Origin: CAYNYI01 sp964401455
GTDB taxonomy: Bacteria; Fibrobacterota; OXYB2-FULL-49-7; CAYNYI01
Length of the DNA stretch: 9,663 bases
Direction of reading: 5' to 3'
Assembly: GCA_964401455.1 (NCBI GenBank)
Contig: CAYNYI010000104.1
Coordinates: 1-9,663 of the forward strand
Shown here: piece by piece, positions 6,742 to 9,663 of the stretch
Position numbering within the stretch: the first letter of the stretch is position 1
How the letters are laid out: every line of letters begins with the position of its first letter
Position numbers and translations under genes: made by a program
Notes under the pieces: model-generated
What the model was told of the DNA's origin: nothing
Database searches by the model: none
The model's input: only the letters and a program-made list of their open reading frames with translations

Positions 6742-8781
6742 ATGAAACTTAAATATAAAATTGCCGGTACGGCTTTTGTACTTTTTGGCTTGTGGCTTTT
6801 CCTTAATGCCCACATTGCCGGTTCTTCAAAGATTAAGGCACTGAGACTGGGAGAGAAGAGGACTGTTCTTGCCGCCGCCGGGTCAGCGGTCGGCGGTGCC
6901 CGAGATTTCCTTGGGAATCCTTCAGACTCCTCCTCTGAGACGTTTTTGAAAAATCTGACCAATCCGCCTGTTTCCGCTTTCTATGCCGGAATATATAACT
7001 CTGACGGAGATCTGGTTGCCTCATCCGATCCGAATTCCGGGCTTTCGACTGGAGAGCCTCTTCTTATAAGAAGCATACTGAAAAAAGGCATGCCCCGGGT
7101 CTCAAGGTATGCTTCAGAGAGTAAAACCGGCATCGTAGATGCTTTTATACCCTTTAAAAATCCCTCGGGGGTAAAAGGAGTTTTCAGGCTCGGGTTCGAG
7201 GAACTGGTTTCCAAAAAACAGGGAATAATAAATTCCGGTGAAATTCTCAGGGATTCAATTCTTACCTTTATTCCTTTTCTCTTGATATTTTTTGCCGCCG
7301 TCAGTCTTTTTTCTAAACCGTTCAGTTTGATTAATGAAGCTTTGCGAGCGGCATCATTAGGGAATACCGGAGTACGGCTTCCCGGCGGCGGCGGCGCAGA
7401 GTTCGCGATGCTGGCAGACAGCTTTAATTCACTTGTTTCCCGAATTGACGCTGAAAATGATGTAATCGGCGGTATTTCGGAATATTCTTCGGCAATGGCT
7501 TCCGCGACCGGGCCTGCTCCGCTTTTTTCGGCTGCCGCGGCCGCGGTTGATTCTCTGATTAAAGCTTCCAAGTATATTATTCTGATCAGAGAAGGAGACA
7601 AGCTGCGCCCTGTGGAGACGAACGGTATTCCGACAACCCTTTTAAGTACGGATACTCTTTTACCTTATGATGACTCGCTCTTTAATATGTCTGTGGAGGA
7701 AGGGAAACAGCTTCTTTTTAATCAGAATTCCATTAAGAAGTTTGACTGCGCGGTAAATGAGTTTTTCGGCGGGCTTTTTTCCGAACTGGTACTGGCTCCT
7801 GCAATCTGCCGTGATAAAGTATATGGTTTTTTAATAACGATGAATTCTCCCGATGACGGTAATGTCTTTTCCCGGAGGGATCTTACTGTCGCGGGTTCTG
7901 TCGCTTCGGCACTGGCCTTTTCAATGGCTGCCCGGGAACGGGAAACCGACGCTCTCAATGAGGGTAAAATAATTACAGAGATCAAGCACAGAGGTTCCGT
8001 GGATTCGGTACTCGGCTATCCATTATCCGCAGAGGCGGGAGGCGCGAAGGCTTCTGTATTAAGGTTGCCGTCCAAGACCGGAAGAAAGACCTGGTATTCA
8101 TTTATAACAGATAAGACAAACTCTGAGTTGACTCTTATTTATATTCATTCTTTCGGTGACGGAGTCCTTTCCGGGCTCGCCTTTGCCGCGGCCGAGGCAT
8201 TGTCGGTATATATTGACAGGTATCGGAAATTAATTTATAATCTAAGATATGTTGTTTTAAATACGGTAAATAAATTTCCCGGACTCAGGGTTAAGCCCAA
8301 GTTTGTTGAAGAGTTTAAAAAGGACCCTTTCTCGGCCTCCGCGGTTTTTTCCTCGGTGCAGGAGACTCTTCTTCCATACAAAGACGAAGTCTCGTTTGAT
8401 ATTACTGTAATCAGAGTATCGGCAAAATCCTCAAAAATGATTTCCGCTTCTTCAGGCGAAAATTCAACAGGGCTTATAAGAAAAGGTAAATATTATCCCG
8501 TACACAAGGGCGACGGCACAAAGAACGGGGATGTTCCCGTGCTTAAGCAGATTAAACTCGAGCCGGGAGACCGCATTGTCTGTGCTTCATCCGGAATTAC
8601 GGAAATAACGGACCCCAACGGAGACAAGCTAGGTTCCGAAGGCTTAACTAAGGTACTTTCAAGCCGTCCCGCTGCAGAAGACTGCGGCGAGTTTACAAAA
8701 AGTGTCGGGGAACTTCTGAAGGCCCGTTCGGGAGACAGGGAGCCTATGAACGATATTACACTGGTTGCTTTAAAAGTATGA
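6742..8781 (+). CDS. Membrane sensor: Cache/PAS-like, HAMP-like, GAF-like and degenerate SpoIIE/PP2C-like domains
   Basis: A 679-residue protein started by ATG 6742, with GAGGTG (6726-6731) as ribosome-binding site. One membrane helix (about 7-28) precedes an outer region with a Cache/PAS-like core (FYAGIYNSDGDLVASS from 80). A second helix (about 173-192) leads to a HAMP-like linker (about 193-239) and a GAF-like region (about 245-400). The last ~260 residues align by pattern with SpoIIE-type PP2C phosphatases: ASSGEN (569-574) for the 'nAGHnp' segment, then a glycine-rich LEPGDRIVCASSGITE, and NDITLVAL (670-677) at the end. However, 'GGDyyDf' is KTWYSF (W451), 'DvSGHG' is HSFGDG (469-474) and 'yTDGvtE' is SSGITE (616-621). 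Only the final NDIT aspartate remains. The domain therefore looks catalytically inactive and may act by binding a partner. Its last stop overlaps the next start (ATGA). Confidence 0.8.
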   Translation: MKLKYKIAGTAFVLFGLWLFLNAHIAGSSKIKALRLGEKRTVLAAAGSAVGGARDFLGNPSDSSSETFLKNLTNPPVSAFYAGIYNSDGDLVASSDPNSGLSTGEPLLIRSILKKGMPRVSRYASESKTGIVDAFIPFKNPSGVKGVFRLGFEELVSKKQGIINSGEILRDSILTFIPFLLIFFAAVSLFSKPFSLINEALRAASLGNTGVRLPGGGGAEFAMLADSFNSLVSRIDAENDVIGGISEYSSAMASATGPAPLFSAAAAAVDSLIKASKYIILIREGDKLRPVETNGIPTTLLSTDTLLPYDDSLFNMSVEEGKQLLFNQNSIKKFDCAVNEFFGGLFSELVLAPAICRDKVYGFLITMNSPDDGNVFSRRDLTVAGSVASALAFSMAARERETDALNEGKIITEIKHRGSVDSVLGYPLSAEAGGAKASVLRLPSKTGRKTWYSFITDKTNSELTLIYIHSFGDGVLSGLAFAAAEALSVYIDRYRKLIYNLRYVVLNTVNKFPGLRVKPKFVEEFKKDPFSASAVFSSVQETLLPYKDEVSFDITVIRVSAKSSKMISASSGENSTGLIRKGKYYPVHKGDGTKNGDVPVLKQIKLEPGDRIVCASSGITEITDPNGDKLGSEGLTKVLSSRPAAEDCGEFTKSVGELLKARSGDREPMNDITLVALKV

Positions 8782-9506
8782 TCAAGTCTATAACTTACTG
8801 CTCATTTTTTTTACTTATGGCGATTCATTGTGCAACCGCTGCTGAAAAAAGCGGCTGTTTTAATTATGTTGAAGGCGGAGATAATGGGCGTATTCTTGAG
8901 ATACTCCGCGCGGGTATAAACAGCGCTTCCGACAGCTCGTTTTTCAGCGGAATTTGTGAAGAGGTCCTGTCTTCCGGAACTTCGGAAAGTATAAAAGAAA
9001 GAGAGAGGAACCTGCTTGCCGCCGCCGCGGCGGCCGCCCATATGCCGGAATTTTGTAAAGAGACCGCTCTTGCAAGAATTGATATTCCGGATTTCAGAAA
9101 ATATCTGGGGAATATGGGGCCGGAAATACTTCCGCGGCTTTACTATATTTTTGACGCTTATCCCGAAAAGCGAAAATATGTATTTGAAACGCTCAGCTTC
9201 TATGCCGCCGCCCGTACAAAGGCAACAAAAATCACAGATAAACTGAAGAAGGTTCTGGTCTCTGGCCTCTCTGATACCGCTTATGAGAACAGAATTTATG
9301 CCTGCAGGGCTATTGAGGCATTTGCTCCGGATGACAGACGGCTATACCGTTCTCTATTGTTTTTGTACAGATATGATGATTATGAGGATGTTAATCAGCC
9401 TGTACGCCTTTTGAGATTTCCTGTAAGGCGGGCTGCATGGAAGGCGCTTAGAAGTATCGATAAAAAATCTGCATCGGATAAAACAAAAGGCGAAGAACCT
9501 TCTTGA
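8778..9506 (+). CDS. Exported HEAT-like helical-repeat protein of unknown function
   Basis: A 242-residue protein. The first ~22 residues form a signal peptide (MIK, then a hydrophobic core FFLLMAIHC, with a likely signal peptidase I site around ATA-A or TAA-E), so it should be exported; the cysteine at 18 is not in a lipobox. The rest is alpha-helical and charged. Toward the C-terminus are segments that look like HEAT-type helix pairs, e.g. YENRIYACRAIEAFAPDDRRL and FPVRRAAWKALRSI. An alanine run (LLAAAAAAAH, near 80-90) sits in one helix. I recognise no catalytic motif. Translation is coupled to the sensor gene through an ATGA overlap, with no clear Shine-Dalgarno of its own. Context suggests that it acts outside the membrane with the sensor or solute-binding lipoprotein, perhaps as a scaffold. 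That is inference. Confidence 0.7.
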   Translation: MIKSITYCSFFLLMAIHCATAAEKSGCFNYVEGGDNGRILEILRAGINSASDSSFFSGICEEVLSSGTSESIKERERNLLAAAAAAAHMPEFCKETALARIDIPDFRKYLGNMGPEILPRLYYIFDAYPEKRKYVFETLSFYAAARTKATKITDKLKKVLVSGLSDTAYENRIYACRAIEAFAPDDRRLYRSLLFLYRYDDYEDVNQPVRLLRFPVRRAAWKALRSIDKKSASDKTKGEEPS

Positions 9507-9532
9507 AAAACTCATGTTTATCAAATTATATT
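9503..9532 (+). promoter_or_regulatory. Candidate sigma-70-type promoter for the tRNA-Leu gene
   Basis: TTGAAA (9503-9508) and TATATT (9527-9532) are separated by 18 bases, which would start transcription near 9539 and give a leader of about 27 bases before the tRNA. A second TATATT (9554-9559) and a TTGACG (9536-9541) also occur, but they are only 12 bases apart and too close to the tRNA. The region is AT-rich, so a chance match is possible. The -35 overlaps the last codons of the preceding CDS. Confidence 0.35.
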
Positions 9533-9565
9533 CTCTTGACGCAGATTTGTCGGTATATTGAATAT

Positions 9566-9649
9566 GCCGGGGTGGTGAAACTGGTAGACGCAGCGGATTC
9601 AAAATCCGCCGGGGGCGACTCCGTGCCGGTTCGATTCCGGCCCTCGGTA
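9566..9649 (+). tRNA. tRNA-Leu, anticodon CAA
   Basis: The 84-base cloverleaf can be folded by hand. The acceptor stem is GCCGGGG (9566-9572) with CCTCGGT (9642-9648), including G1-U72 and one other G-U pair, and A9649 is the discriminator. The anticodon stem is GCGGA/TCCGC (9593-9597, 9605-9609) with loop TTCAAAA, placing anticodon CAA at 9600-9602, which reads UUG leucine codons. A long variable arm (9610-9624) with its own short stem marks a class II tRNA. The T arm is GCCGG/CCGGC (9625-9629, 9637-9641) around TTCGATT. The 3' CCA is not encoded (TTTTTTT follows), so the host needs a CCA-adding enzyme. The body closely resembles other bacterial tRNA-Leu(CAA) genes. Confidence 0.96.
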
Positions 9650-9663
9650 TTTTTTTGGCTTCC

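Larger units (their letters stand above)
2..9506 (+). other. Probable single transcription unit of six genes
   Basis: All six genes are on one strand. Junctions are 14 bases (or a one-base overlap, depending on the start), an 11-base overlap, an 11-base gap, a 9-base gap and a 4-base ATGA overlap. No hairpin-plus-T-run terminator is visible between them. Co-transcription with priA is likely, though internal promoters within coding sequence cannot be excluded. Confidence 0.7.

Noticed and set aside
6418..6813. A 131-residue minus-strand open frame across the lipoprotein/sensor junction
   Set aside because: It spans two well-supported plus-strand genes and shows no recognisable motif, so it is a shadow frame.
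6981..7601. A 206-residue open frame on the minus strand, antisense to the sensor gene
   Set aside because: It lies wholly inside the sensor CDS, its composition (Ala/Ser/Glu/Ile-rich) is what the complement of that codon use gives, and it shows no domain or ribosome-binding site. Judged a shadow frame.
9021..9034. A perfect 14-base GC-rich palindrome (gccgccgcggcggc)
   Set aside because: It falls in the alanine-run codons of the exported protein. Similar GCC/GCG alanine strings occur near 7535 and 8185, so codon choice explains it better than an operator or terminator.
555..9090. Many copies of TTCCGG/TCCGGA scattered through the window, reminiscent of a DNA-uptake word
   Set aside because: Most occurrences are Ser-Gly or Phe-Arg-type codon pairs in frame, with no constant flanks or strand bias that I could see by eye. 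A genome-wide word count would be needed to say more.
9650..9656. T7 run directly after the tRNA as an intrinsic terminator
   Set aside because: The nearest hairpin is the T arm of the tRNA itself, ending eight bases earlier. No dedicated terminator stem is present before the window ends.

Overview
The window holds one continuous plus-strand gene cluster (five complete genes behind a 5'-truncated sixth), followed by a tRNA gene. Coding density is very high: neighbouring genes overlap or sit at most 14 bases apart, and I see no convincing terminator before the tRNA. The only gap beyond a few bases is the 59 bases between the last CDS and the tRNA. The source looks bacterial. It has a lipoprotein signal, an exported HEAT-like protein, PriA, and a tRNA-Leu without an encoded CCA tail. 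No gene in the window fixes the phylum. A loose lipobox, the CCA-less tRNA and an NTT-like carrier with HEAT repeats would fit a diderm lineage outside the gammaproteobacteria, such as a spirochaete or an uncultivated phylum. That is inference.

Region by region: (1) bases 2-2086 hold most of priA, the replication-restart helicase, with its N-terminus outside the window. (2) Bases 2101-4803 encode a large two-part protein: a polytopic membrane half resembling the MFS/NTT (ATP/ADP carrier-like) group, then a long HEAT-type helical repeat half. (3) Bases 4793-5263 encode a stand-alone cyclic-nucleotide-binding domain that overlaps the transporter gene by 11 bases. (4) Bases 5275-6732 encode a lipoprotein of the family 1 ABC solute-binding type, with no permease or ATPase nearby. 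(5) Bases 6742-8781 encode a membrane sensor with a Cache/PAS-like outer domain, a HAMP-like linker, a GAF-like domain and a SpoIIE/PP2C-like domain that has lost most of its metal-binding aspartates. (6) Bases 8778-9506 encode an exported helical-repeat protein. (7) Bases 9566-9649 are tRNA-Leu(CAA).

Two functional pairings stand out. The transporter-HEAT protein and the cyclic-nucleotide-binding protein look like a split version of a transporter-HEAT-cNMP architecture, which would make a carrier gated or scaffolded by a nucleotide. The solute-binding lipoprotein, the sensor with a probably inactive phosphatase-like output domain, and the exported repeat protein could form a ligand-sensing module in which the binding protein reports to the sensor rather than feeding a transporter. 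Both are hypotheses from gene order and domain content. No mobile element, CRISPR array or sign of recent transfer was seen.
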